Source: Cryobacterium sinapicolor
GTDB taxonomy: Bacteria > Actinomycetota > Actinomycetes > Actinomycetales > Microbacteriaceae
Assembly: GCF_004403465.1 (NCBI RefSeq)
Contig: NZ_SOGQ01000013.1
Span: forward strand, 6,015-70,014
DNA length: 64,000 nt
Reading direction: 5' to 3'
Shown here: in pieces, positions 26,240-33,919 of the stretch
Position numbering within the stretch: position 1 is the first letter of the stretch
How the letters are laid out: every line of letters starts with the position of its first letter
The notes under the pieces: model-generated
What the model saw: the letters and a program-made list of their open reading frames with translations, nothing else
Told to the model about the DNA's origin: nothing
Database searches by the model: none
Made by a program: the position numbers and the translations under genes

Positions 26240-27424
26240 ATGAACAACAGCGACGTCGTCATCCTCGCGGGCTCGCGCACTCCGCAGGGCCGGGTGAACG
26301 GACAGCTCTCCAGCCTCACCGCCGTGCAGCTGGGCAGCGCCGCCATCACCGGGGCGCTGGCCCGGGCCGGCGTGACGCCCGACCAGGTGCAGTTCGTGCT
26401 GATGGGCCAGGTCCTGCAGGCCGGCTGCGGGCAGAACCCGGCCCGGCAGAGCGCGATCGGGGCCGGCATCCCGTGGAACACGCCGGCGATGACCCTGAAC
26501 AAGGTCTGCCTCTCGGGGCTGGCCGCCGTGATCGACGCGGCTCGGCTCATCCGTCTCGGTGAAGCGGATGTCGTCGTGGCGGGTGGGCAGGAATCCATGT
26601 CGAACGCCCCGCACCTGTTGCCCGGCTCGCGCACGGGCTGGGCCTACGGCAGCGTCACCATGCTCGACCACGCCGCCAGCGACGGACTCACGGATGCCTT
26701 CGACGGCCTCTCCATGGGCCTCTCCACCGAGCACGTCAACGGGCGTCTCGGCCTCCGGCGTGCGGACCAGGACGCCATCGCGGCCGCCTCGCACCAGCGC
26801 GCCGCGGCGGCCGCCGCGAACGGCATCTTCGACGACGAGATCACGCCGCTCAGCGTTCCGCAGAGAAAGGGCGAGCCGCTGCTGGTCGCCTCGGATGAGG
26901 GGGTGCGCGGCGACAGCACCACGGAGACGCTGGGCCGGCTGCGTCCGGCGTTCACCCTGGACGGCACCGTCACGGCCGGCAACTCGTCGCCGCTCAGCGA
27001 CGGCGCCAGCGCGCTCGTGTTGTGCAGCCGCCGCTACGCCGAGGAACACGGACTGAGCTGGCTCGCCGTGGTAGAGGCCTCCGGCCAGGTCGCCGGACCC
27101 GACAATTCCCTGCACTCGCAGCCGGCGAACGCGATCCGATGGGCGCTGGCGCGCCAGGGCTGGGCGGCATCCGAGCTCGACCTGGTGGAGATCAACGAGG
27201 CCTTCGCCGCGGTGTCGCTCGAGTCGACCCGGGAGCTCGGCCTCTCCCCCGAGCAGGTCAACATCCACGGCGGGGCCATCGCCGTCGGGCATCCGATCGG
27301 GGCCTCTGGCGGCCGTCTCGCGCTGCACGCGGCGCTCGAGTTGGCCCGGCGCGGCAGCGGCAAGGCTGCCGTCGCCCTCTGCGGCGGCGGCGGCCAGGGT
27401 GAAGCGCTGCTGCTCTCCCGCTAG
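26240..27424 (+). CDS. acetyl-CoA C-acetyltransferase (thiolase)
   Basis: 394 residues. It carries the acyl-binding Cys in 'NKVCLSGLAAVIDAARLI', the 'NEAFA' motif, 'GGAIAVGHPIGASGGR' with the catalytic His, and the second Cys in 'ALCGGGGQGEALLL'. It condenses or cleaves acetoacetyl-CoA; a biosynthetic thiolase is likely, but chain-length preference cannot be read from sequence. The ATG at 26240 has AAGGAG 8 nt upstream; the frame extends about 32 codons further upstream without support. The gene is divergent from ispG and convergent with the site-2 protease. Confidence 0.93.
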   Translation: MNNSDVVILAGSRTPQGRVNGQLSSLTAVQLGSAAITGALARAGVTPDQVQFVLMGQVLQAGCGQNPARQSAIGAGIPWNTPAMTLNKVCLSGLAAVIDAARLIRLGEADVVVAGGQESMSNAPHLLPGSRTGWAYGSVTMLDHAASDGLTDAFDGLSMGLSTEHVNGRLGLRRADQDAIAAASHQRAAAAAANGIFDDEITPLSVPQRKGEPLLVASDEGVRGDSTTETLGRLRPAFTLDGTVTAGNSSPLSDGASALVLCSRRYAEEHGLSWLAVVEASGQVAGPDNSLHSQPANAIRWALARQGWAASELDLVEINEAFAAVSLESTRELGLSPEQVNIHGGAIAVGHPIGASGGRLALHAALELARRGSGKAAVALCGGGGQGEALLLSR

Positions 27425-27433
27425 CGGGGAACC

Positions 27434-27513
27434 AGACGCCGAGAGTCGCCGTTCATGCCCAGACCACCCGGCGGAACGGCGACTCTCGGCACAAGCGGCG
27501 ACTCTCGGCGTCT
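27434..27513. repeat. three-arm palindromic intergenic element
   Basis: The left arm AGACGCCGAGAGTCGCCGTT (27434-27453) can pair with AACGGCGACTCTCGGC (27475-27490), over 16 bp, or with CGGCGACTCTCGGCGTCT (27496-27513), over 18 bp. The two right arms are 5 bp apart, so the stems exclude each other. It lies between convergent genes and may serve as a terminator in both directions. Confidence 0.9.
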
Positions 27514-27544
27514 CCTCGGACGGGCTGGCGGGAAACGCCGCGGG

Positions 27545-28924
27545 TCAGCCGAAGATGTTGATCGGCTTGACGATGTCCGCGTAGATGAGCAGCAGGCTCA
27601 TCCCGCCCAGCACCACCACGACGGCGAAGGTGAGCGGCATCAGCTTCGCCGTGTCGACGGGGCCCGGGTCGGGGCGCTTGAACAGTTTGGCGATCTGGCG
27701 GCGCAGCCCTTCCCACAGCGCGCCGGCGACGTGGCCGCCGTCGAGCGGCATCAGCGGCACCAGGTTGAACACGAACAGGGCCACGTTGAGCGAGGCCAGG
27801 AGCCCCAGCATGCTCGCGATCTTGCTGTTCACCGGGATGGCGTCGATGCTCGCGATCTCGCCGGCGACGCGGCCGACCCCGACCACGCTGATCGGGCCGT
27901 TCGGGTCGCGCTCCCCCGGTCCGAAGGCCGCGTTGGCGATGTCGATCATGCGCTGCGGCAGGTTCGCGATCATGTGCACGACGGCACCGATGTTCTCGCC
28001 CACCGCGGGCAGCACGGCTGTCGCGGGCTGCGGCACGAGCTCGCCCGCCGGGCCGATTCCGACGAAGCCGACCTCCTGGGTCATCGGCTCGCCGGCGGCA
28101 TCTTCCTGGATCTCGCCGTCGGCATCCGTCACGTAGCGTTCGGTGAGTTTGGGGGTGATGCTCAGGGTCTGCTGCGTGCCGTCACGGTCGACGACGACGG
28201 CGAGCGGGATTCCCGGCGACTCTCGGATGATCTCGGTGGACTGGTCCCAGCTGTCGATGGGTGTGCCGTTCATGCTGACCAGTCGGTCGGCAGGTTGAAG
28301 GCCGGCCGCAGCGCCGGGTGCCTTCTCGTCGGTCGATTCGCAGGTCTGCCGGGTGCTCGAGGCCGGCAGGACGCACTCGGACACGCTGCCGACGGTCGTG
28401 CTGACCTGGGCGGTGCCGAAGCCCATCAGGAGCACGGCGAAGAGCACGACCGCGATCACGAGGTTCATCGTGGGCCCGCCGAGCATGATGATGACGCGCT
28501 TGAAGACCGGCAGGCGGTAGAACGCGCGGTGGTCCTCGCCCTCTCCGATGGTGTCGGCGCTGGACTGGCGGGCTTCGTCGACCATGGTCGCCAGGGCGCC
28601 GGGCTTCTTTTCCGGTTCGCCCTCCTGCACCAGCTGGTTGAAGAAACCGGTGCTGGATGCCTGTACCTTGCCGCCCTTTTTGGCGGGCGGGAACATGCCG
28701 ATCATGGCGATATAGCCGCCGAGCGGGATGGCCTTCACGCCGTATTCGGTCTCGCCCTTGCGACGGGACCACAGGGTGGGGCCGAAACCGATCATGTACT
28801 GGGTGACCTTGACGCCGAACAGTTTGGCGGGGAGCAGGTGGCCGATCTCGTGCAGCCCGATGGACAGGGCGAGGCCGACCACGACGATCAGAACGCCCAG
28901 AATATACAGCAGCACGGTTTCCAC
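27545..28924 (-). CDS. M50 site-2 metalloprotease (Rip1/RseP type)
   Basis: 459 residues, an intramembrane zinc protease with about four membrane segments. The active-site 'GLHEIGHLLPAKLFG' (HExxH) lies in the first, and 'PLMPLDGGHVAGALWEG' supplies the third zinc ligand near the C-terminus. A PDZ domain lies between (about 190-310). Homologues cleave anti-sigma factors or other membrane proteins; M. tuberculosis Rip1 is the closest studied actinobacterial example. The insert between HExxH and PDZ is long and charged. The GTG at 28924 lies exactly 6 nt after a TAATCT box. Its position between dxr and ispG is conserved in actinobacteria. Confidence 0.93.
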   Translation of the reverse strand: METVLLYILGVLIVVVGLALSIGLHEIGHLLPAKLFGVKVTQYMIGFGPTLWSRRKGETEYGVKAIPLGGYIAMIGMFPPAKKGGKVQASSTGFFNQLVQEGEPEKKPGALATMVDEARQSSADTIGEGEDHRAFYRLPVFKRVIIMLGGPTMNLVIAVVLFAVLLMGFGTAQVSTTVGSVSECVLPASSTRQTCESTDEKAPGAAAGLQPADRLVSMNGTPIDSWDQSTEIIRESPGIPLAVVVDRDGTQQTLSITPKLTERYVTDADGEIQEDAAGEPMTQEVGFVGIGPAGELVPQPATAVLPAVGENIGAVVHMIANLPQRMIDIANAAFGPGERDPNGPISVVGVGRVAGEIASIDAIPVNSKIASMLGLLASLNVALFVFNLVPLMPLDGGHVAGALWEGLRRQIAKLFKRPDPGPVDTAKLMPLTFAVVVVLGGMSLLLIYADIVKPINIFG

Positions 28925-28930
28925 AGTCGT

Positions 28931-28936
28931 AGATTA
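28931..28936 (-). promoter_or_regulatory. -10 box TAATCT of site-2 protease gene (leaderless)
   Basis: Minus-strand TAATCT ends 6 nt before the GTG at 28924. Confidence 0.65.
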
Positions 28937-28980
28937 CCCACTCCACCCTGCAAGGGCGCTGGCCGTTCCCCCTGCAAGGT

Positions 28981-30426
28981 GTGGTTTGCTTGACTTTCGG
29001 TTCCACGAGGAGGTTCCCTCTGTCCACGCAACCCACCGTCGGCCCCATCGGCATCAGCCTCGCCGACCGTTTTCGGATCGACGCCCTGCTCGGAACGGGC
29101 GGGATGGCATCCGTCTACCGGGCCACCGACCTCTTTCTCGGGCGTACGGTCGCCGTGAAGCTGTTCCGTCTCGACACGGCCGACGACGCCGGGCCGGAGC
29201 GTCAGAGCGGCGAGGTCACGGTGCTCGCGAGCCTGAACCACTTCGCCTTGGTCACCCTGTTCGACGCCGGCACCGCCGTAATCGACGGCGTTGCGCGCAC
29301 CTTCATCGTGATGGAGCTCGTCGACGGCACGGACCTGCGCAGCAGGATCGCCGACGGGGCCCTGAACCCCGACGAGGTGGCCTTCATGGGCGCCGACCTC
29401 GCCGAGGCCCTGCACTACGTGCACGCGCGGGGCATCATCCACCGCGACATCAAGCCGGCGAACGTGTTGCTCGCTCCGTCGGGCTTCCCCGGCCGCGCCA
29501 TGCACGCCAAACTCGCCGACTTCGGTATCGCTCGCCTCTTCGACTCGACCCGCCTCACGGCGACCGGGTCTCTGCTCGGAACGGCCGGCTATCTCAGCCC
29601 CGAGCAGGCCCTCGGAAGCACAATCGGGCCGCCCAGCGACGTCTACTCGCTCGGGCTCGTGCTGCTCGAATGCCTCACCGGCGAGCGCGCCTTCACCGGC
29701 ACGGCGATCGAGTCGGCGATGGCCAGGCTTCAGCGGGAGCCGCACATTCCGGCCGGGCTCGGCGAGGCCTGGGCCGCCGTGCTCGGCGGCATGACCACCC
29801 GCGAGCCGACCGATCGACTCAGCGCGGGCGAGGCGGCCGTGCAGCTGCGACGTCTGTCCAGCGGGGAGAGCACCGACGCTGGAACCGCGGTCACCGTGGC
29901 GATGGGCGCCCCGGCGGCCACCGAGCTGCTGGAACCCACCGCCGTTCTGGGAGCCACCGAAATTCTCGAGCCCACCGCCGTGATCGGCGCCGCAGGGGCC
30001 CTGGCACCCACCGAGGTTCTCGGCGCCGACGAAAACCTCGCACCCACCGCGGTGCTCGCCGCCCCCGGAAACCTCGCCCCCGCCGCCGGACTCGCCCCCA
30101 CGAAGGTCATGACTGCCCCGCACGCGGGCGCGGATGCCGCGACCGAGTTCCTGACGCCGGCCGGCGCTCCGGCCCGCTCCCCCGGCAGCGCGGCCGAGCG
30201 GTCACCGGGCAGCACCCGCACCGATCGCACCTCCACGACCGCTCCCCCGTGGCGTCGGCCTCGGGTGCTCGTGGCGCTGGGAGTCCTCGTCGCCCTCATC
30301 ATCCTGGCCGTCCTGGTCTTCACCCCTCGGGCAGTCGAACCGGCCGCGCCCGCCGCCACCTACCCGGCCGTCGACGGGTCTCTCGGCACCAATCTGAAGC
30401 AGCTCCAGGAAAGCGTGACGCCATGA
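28981..30426 (+). CDS. membrane Ser/Thr protein kinase (PknB-like) with 12-residue Thr repeats
   Basis: 481 residues from the longest start. The kinase domain (about 30-290) has 'LLGTGGMASVYRA', Lys60 in 'VAVK', 'HRDIKPANVLL' (154-164), 'DFG' (180-182) and 'PSDVYSLG'. Residues 317-376 are five 12-residue repeats of L-E/A-P-T-A-V-L/I-G-A type, then a Pro/Ser/Thr linker, one membrane segment (429-447) and a short extracytoplasmic tail without PASTA domains. The start is uncertain: AGGAGG at 29008-29013 is ideally spaced (6 nt) for a CTG at 29020, which would begin at 'STQPTVGPIG'; the GTG at 28981 and TTG at 28990 lack a ribosome-binding site. The following lipoprotein gene overlaps by ATGA, suggesting a functional pair. 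Confidence 0.88.
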   Translation: MVCLTFGSTRRFPLSTQPTVGPIGISLADRFRIDALLGTGGMASVYRATDLFLGRTVAVKLFRLDTADDAGPERQSGEVTVLASLNHFALVTLFDAGTAVIDGVARTFIVMELVDGTDLRSRIADGALNPDEVAFMGADLAEALHYVHARGIIHRDIKPANVLLAPSGFPGRAMHAKLADFGIARLFDSTRLTATGSLLGTAGYLSPEQALGSTIGPPSDVYSLGLVLLECLTGERAFTGTAIESAMARLQREPHIPAGLGEAWAAVLGGMTTREPTDRLSAGEAAVQLRRLSSGESTDAGTAVTVAMGAPAATELLEPTAVLGATEILEPTAVIGAAGALAPTEVLGADENLAPTAVLAAPGNLAPAAGLAPTKVMTAPHAGADAATEFLTPAGAPARSPGSAAERSPGSTRTDRTSTTAPPWRRPRVLVALGVLVALIILAVLVFTPRAVEPAAPAATYPAVDGSLGTNLKQLQESVTP

Positions 30427-30863
30427 TGCCCCGAGCCCGCCTGACCATCGCGCTGGCCGCGGCCGTGCTCGTCGCGACCGCCCTGACCGGATGCGCGAGC
30501 ACGCCTCCCGACCTGCAGCAGACCACCGCGGCCCTGTTGCAGGCCGGCGTGCAGAACGTCACGGCGGCCGCAGCGGCCGGCGACTTCGAGGCCGCCCAGG
30601 CCTCACTCGAGACCGTCCAGTCCGATCTGATGACCGCGGCCGCGGCTGACGAAGTGAGCGCTGCCCGGGCGGCCGACATCCAGTCGGCCCTCAACCTCGT
30701 GTCGGCCGACCTGGTCGCGGCGATCGAGGCGAGCAAACCGGAGCCGACCGTGGCCCCGGCCCCGGCCCCGAGTGAGACGCCGACGTCCGTTGACAAGGGC
30801 GACGACAAGGACAACGGTAAGTGCAAGAAGAAGGACGAGTGCGACGACGACGGGGGCGACTGA
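30423..30863 (+). CDS. small secreted lipoprotein coupled to the kinase
   Basis: 146 residues. A type II signal peptide ends in the lipobox 'LTGC' (Cys around residue 24). A helical Ala/Gln-rich domain follows, then a Pro-rich segment, then a highly charged Lys/Asp tail with two Cys. Translation overlaps the kinase stop as ATGA. No family is recognised. An extracellular partner or sensor of the kinase, or a cell-wall-binding lipoprotein, is possible from context only. Confidence 0.8.
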   Translation: MMPRARLTIALAAAVLVATALTGCASTPPDLQQTTAALLQAGVQNVTAAAAAGDFEAAQASLETVQSDLMTAAAADEVSAARAADIQSALNLVSADLVAAIEASKPEPTVAPAPAPSETPTSVDKGDDKDNGKCKKKDECDDDGGD

Positions 30864-30901
30864 CTGACCTCATTCCCGTTCGCCGCGTCCCAGGAGGATT
30901 C

Positions 30902-31831
30902 ATGCCCCAGCAGCTCGTCGTCGGCGCCGGCATGATCGGGCGCCCGCTCGCCGAGCGTCTGGCGGCGCGAGGCGACCAGGTCACCGTCGGTACCCGCTCC
31001 GGCGCGATGGTTCCCGGGGCCGAGTCGATGGTTTTGAATGCGAGCGACCCCCAGACGTTCACCCGGGCGGCAACCGGCATGTCGACGATCTTCCTGTGCA
31101 TCAACCCGCGCTACACCGACTGGACCACCCAGTGGCCGCCGGTCATCGACGCGGCGCTTGTGGCGGCATCCGTCACCGGCGCCCGCCTCGTCTTGATGGG
31201 CAACCTCTACCCCTACGGGGCGCCGACCGGGCCGATGACCGAGCATTCGCCGGAGACGACCACGGAGACGAAGGGACTCGTGCGGAAGGATGTCTGGCAC
31301 CGTGCGCGGGACGCCCACGATCGCGGTGAGATCCGGGCCGTCGAGGTGCGGGCGAGCGATTATTTCGGTCCGGGCGTCATCGGCACGGCGCACCTCGACG
31401 ACCGGTTCTTCCGAGCCATCCTGGCGTCGAAGACCGCCCGGGTCGTGGGCCAGCCGGGGCGGGTGCACAGCTGGAGCTACCTGCCCGACATCGTGTCCAC
31501 CCTGGTGGCGGCCGCCGACCACGCGGGCGAATGGGGCCGGCTCTGGCATGTGCCGAGCACGGCCGTCACCCGTGACGACATCGCCGCCCAGCTCAACCGC
31601 CGCTACGGAACGCACGGCACCGTGGCGGGCTACCCGCAGTGGTTGCTCAAGTCGCTCGGCACGCTGAACCCGATGATGCAGGAGATCTGGGCCTCGAGCT
31701 ATCAGCTCAGGGTGCCGTTCCTCATCGATTCCGCCGAGTCGGAACGACTCCTCGGGGTCGCCGCGACCCCGTGGGCGGATGCCCTCGGCACGACCGCCGA
31801 CAGCTACCGCGCGTCAGCCGACTCCGCCTGA
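30902..31831 (+). CDS. NAD(P)-binding epimerase/reductase-like protein
   Basis: 309 residues with an N-terminal Rossmann start 'LVVGAGMIGRPLAERLAARG' (G-x-G-x-x-G) and extended SDR features. 'GNLYPYG' carries the Tyr usually found in the active site, and 'SYLPDIVSTLV' is typical of epimerase-type proteins. The YxxxK lysine is not evident, so the enzyme may be atypical. CAGGAGG lies 5 nt before the ATG. The substrate is unknown. It follows the kinase-lipoprotein pair after 38 bp and is convergent with dxr. Confidence 0.75.
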   Translation: MPQQLVVGAGMIGRPLAERLAARGDQVTVGTRSGAMVPGAESMVLNASDPQTFTRAATGMSTIFLCINPRYTDWTTQWPPVIDAALVAASVTGARLVLMGNLYPYGAPTGPMTEHSPETTTETKGLVRKDVWHRARDAHDRGEIRAVEVRASDYFGPGVIGTAHLDDRFFRAILASKTARVVGQPGRVHSWSYLPDIVSTLVAAADHAGEWGRLWHVPSTAVTRDDIAAQLNRRYGTHGTVAGYPQWLLKSLGTLNPMMQEIWASSYQLRVPFLIDSAESERLLGVAATPWADALGTTADSYRASADSA

Positions 31832-31867
31832 GCCTGCCCAAGCCGGTTCGAGCAAGCCCGATCCGAC

Positions 31868-31905
31868 GCTGAGTCGCAGCCGTGCCGACGCGGCCTGGAC
31901 TCAGC
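31868..31905. terminator. hairpin at the convergent end of epimerase gene and dxr
   Basis: GCTGAGTC (31868-31875) pairs with GACTCAGC (31898-31905), with inner GC pairing. The right half overlaps the dxr stop codon. Confidence 0.55.
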
Positions 31906-32983
31906 GGGCGAGGAGCCTGTCCGCAGCGGCGCGGGCCCACGCCTCGGCGCCGGCGAGGGAATCGCGGGTGAGCGGGCCGTCCTGCTCGTGCCGTTCGACG
32001 ACGCGCTGGATGGTGTCGACGATGTCGAGGAAACCAATGGTGCCCGCGTGGAACGCCGCCACGGCCTGCTCGTTCGCCGCATTGAACACCGCAGGGTAGG
32101 TGCCGCCGGCGCGCCCGACCTGCTTGGCCAGGTCGACGGCGGGGAAGGCCGTCGTGTCGAGGGGTTCGAAGGTCCAGTTCTGCGGCACGGTCCAATCGAT
32201 CGGGGCGCCGACTGCCGCGACGCGGTTCGGCCAGTCCAGCCCGAGCGAGATCGGCAGGCGCATGTCCGGCGGGGAGGCCTGGGCGATCGTCGAGCCGTCG
32301 ATGAACTCGACCATGGAGTGCACCACGGACTGCGGGTGCACGACCACGTCGATGCGCTCGTACTCCACATCGAAGAGAAGGTGCGCCTCGATCACCTCCA
32401 GACCCTTGTTGACGAGGGTGGCCGAGTTGGTCGTGACGACGAGTCCCATGTCCCAGGTCGGGTGCGCGAGCGCCTCCGCCGGCGTGACGTCGGCGAGCTG
32501 ACCGCGGCGGCGGCCACGGAAGGGGCCCCCGGATGCCGTCAACACCAGGCGCCGCACCTCGCCGGCCGTTCCCGCCCGCAGCGCCTGCGCGATGGCGGAA
32601 TGCTCGGAGTCGACGGGCACGATCTGCCCCGGCGCCGCCAGCGACTTCACCAGGTCGCCGCCGACGATGAGCGATTCCTTGTTGGCCAGGGCGAGCGTGC
32701 GTCCGGCGCGCAGCGCGGCCAGGGTCGGTCCGAGACCCACCGAGCCGGTGATGCCGTTGAGCACGACGTCGGCGTCGACATCCCGCACGAGCTCCTCGGC
32801 TTCGTCGGCGCCGAGCGCCGTGTGCTCGACCTCGAACTCGGCGGCCTGGGTTTCGAGCATGGCCCGGTTGCTTCCGGCGGAGAGTCCGACCACCTCGAAC
32901 CGGGTCGGGTTGGCCTTGATCACGTCCAGTGCCTGGGTTCCGATCGAGCCGGTCGACCCGAGAATTACAACTCGTCTGCGCAT
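31901..32983 (-). CDS. dxr: 1-deoxy-D-xylulose-5-phosphate reductoisomerase
   Basis: 360 residues. It makes MEP, the first committed step of the non-mevalonate isoprenoid pathway. The NADPH motif '[16 protein letters not shown]', '[10 protein letters not shown]', 'PVDSEHSAI' and the flexible loop '[23 protein letters not shown]' are present. The ATG at 32983 is exactly 6 nt after TACAGT, and the Rossmann fold begins directly after it. An in-frame start 33 codons upstream would add an unrelated extension, so it is rejected. Divergent from plsC. Confidence 0.96.
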   Translation of the reverse strand: MRRRVVILGSTGSIGTQALDVIKANPTRFEVVGLSAGSNRAMLETQAAEFEVEHTALGADEAEELVRDVDADVVLNGITGSVGLGPTLAALRAGRTLALANKESLIVGGDLVKSLAAPGQIVPVDSEHSAIAQALRAGTAGEVRRLVLTASGGPFRGRRRGQLADVTPAEALAHPTWDMGLVVTTNSATLVNKGLEVIEAHLLFDVEYERIDVVVHPQSVVHSMVEFIDGSTIAQASPPDMRLPISLGLDWPNRVAAVGAPIDWTVPQNWTFEPLDTTAFPAVDLAKQVGRAGGTYPAVFNAANEQAVAAFHAGTIGFLDIVDTIQRVVERHEQDGPLTRDSLAGAEAWARAAADRLLAR

Positions 32984-32989
32984 CCTGCA

Positions 32990-32995
32990 ACTGTA
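32990..32995 (-). promoter_or_regulatory. -10 box TACAGT of dxr (leaderless)
   Basis: Minus-strand TACAGT ends 6 nt before the ATG at 32983. Confidence 0.65.
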
Positions 32996-33036
32996 GGTGG
33001 AGGCGCCGCCTTTCGTGCCTGGGCGGGCCGTGGCGG

Positions 33037-33042
33037 TAGGGT
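33037..33042 (+). promoter_or_regulatory. -10 box TAGGGT of plsC-like gene (leaderless)
   Basis: TAGGGT ends 6 nt before the ATG at 33049. Confidence 0.65.
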
Positions 33043-33048
33043 CCAAGG

Positions 33049-33843
33049 ATGACCGGTTCCAAAGAAGATTCCCAGGATGCACCTCCCGTCGACCTGTCGG
33101 CAGAGGGATCGGAGCCCACGAAGCGCCCCGGATTCGTCTACTTCCTCGGTTACGGCATCATGGCTCCGGTCGCCCGGCTGGTCTTCCGCCCCACCATCAC
33201 CGGCCGGGACAACATCCCCCGCATCGGCCGCGTCATCCTGGCCAGCAACCATCTGTCGTTCATCGACAGCATCGTCATTCCGCTGGTCGCACCCCGGCGC
33301 GTGCAGTTCCTGGCCAAGTCCACCTACTTCACCGGCACCGGGTTCAAGGGATTCGCCTCCCGCACCTTCTTCACCTCGATCGGAGCGGTCGGGGTCGAAC
33401 GCGGGGCAGGGCAGGCCGCCCAGGACGCGCTCGACGCGGGCCGCAACATCCTCGAGTCCGACAGCGCCTTCGCGATCTACCCGGAGGGAACCCGGTCCCT
33501 CGACGGACGCCTGTACAAGGGGCGCACCGGCGTGGCGTGGCTCGCGCTCATCACAGGCGCCGTCGTGGTTCCGGTCGGGCTGATCGGCACCCAGGAGATC
33601 CAGCCGGTGGGAGCGAAATTCCCGCGGATCCGCAAGATCACGGTCGCCTTCGGCGAGCCCCTCGACCTGAGCCGCCATGGCTCAGCGGAATCGGGCAAGG
33701 CCCGGCGCGGCGCAACCGACGAGATCATGGCCGCGATCCACGCCCTGTCCCATCAGGAATTGGCCGGCAAGTACAACGAGTCGCCGCCCGCGGGCACGCT
33801 GCAGAAGCTCGCTGACCGGGTCTTCCCACGCGAACGCGTCTAG
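33049..33843 (+). CDS. 1-acyl-sn-glycerol-3-phosphate acyltransferase family protein
   Basis: 264 residues of the PlsC family. The catalytic H-x4-D is in '[12 protein letters not shown]', the glycerol-phosphate-binding 'YPEGTRS' follows about 80 residues later, and a conserved hydrophobic block 'VVVPVGLIG' comes after it. An N-terminal hydrophobic stretch ('[18 protein letters not shown]') probably associates with the membrane. It acylates lysophosphatidic acid to phosphatidic acid, or a related glycolipid precursor. Monocistronic with a hairpin terminator behind it. Confidence 0.9.
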   Translation: MTGSKEDSQDAPPVDLSAEGSEPTKRPGFVYFLGYGIMAPVARLVFRPTITGRDNIPRIGRVILASNHLSFIDSIVIPLVAPRRVQFLAKSTYFTGTGFKGFASRTFFTSIGAVGVERGAGQAAQDALDAGRNILESDSAFAIYPEGTRSLDGRLYKGRTGVAWLALITGAVVVPVGLIGTQEIQPVGAKFPRIRKITVAFGEPLDLSRHGSAESGKARRGATDEIMAAIHALSHQELAGKYNESPPAGTLQKLADRVFPRERV

Positions 33844-33864
33844 CCGGATACCAGCCGGCCGGGC

Positions 33865-33881
33865 CGGGCATCCGATGCCCG
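33865..33881 (+). terminator. hairpin after plsC-like gene
   Basis: CGGGCAT and ATGCCCG form a perfect 7-bp stem with a 3-nt loop, followed by GAAAA. It also lies just upstream of the next gene's promoter. Confidence 0.55.
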
Positions 33882-33907
33882 AAAACACCGTTGAAACGGG
33901 AGCGACC

Positions 33908-33913
33908 TAAGCT
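33908..33913 (+). promoter_or_regulatory. -10 box TAAGCT of first GabT-like gene (leaderless)
   Basis: TAAGCT ends 6 nt before the ATG at 33920; the GGGGGC between them is too close to be a ribosome-binding site. Confidence 0.6.
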
Positions 33914-33919
33914 GGGGGC

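Noticed and set aside
28990..28995. TTGACT as a -35 box for the kinase gene
   Set aside because: No -10 hexamer follows at 16-19 bp, and the site lies inside the possible coding start.
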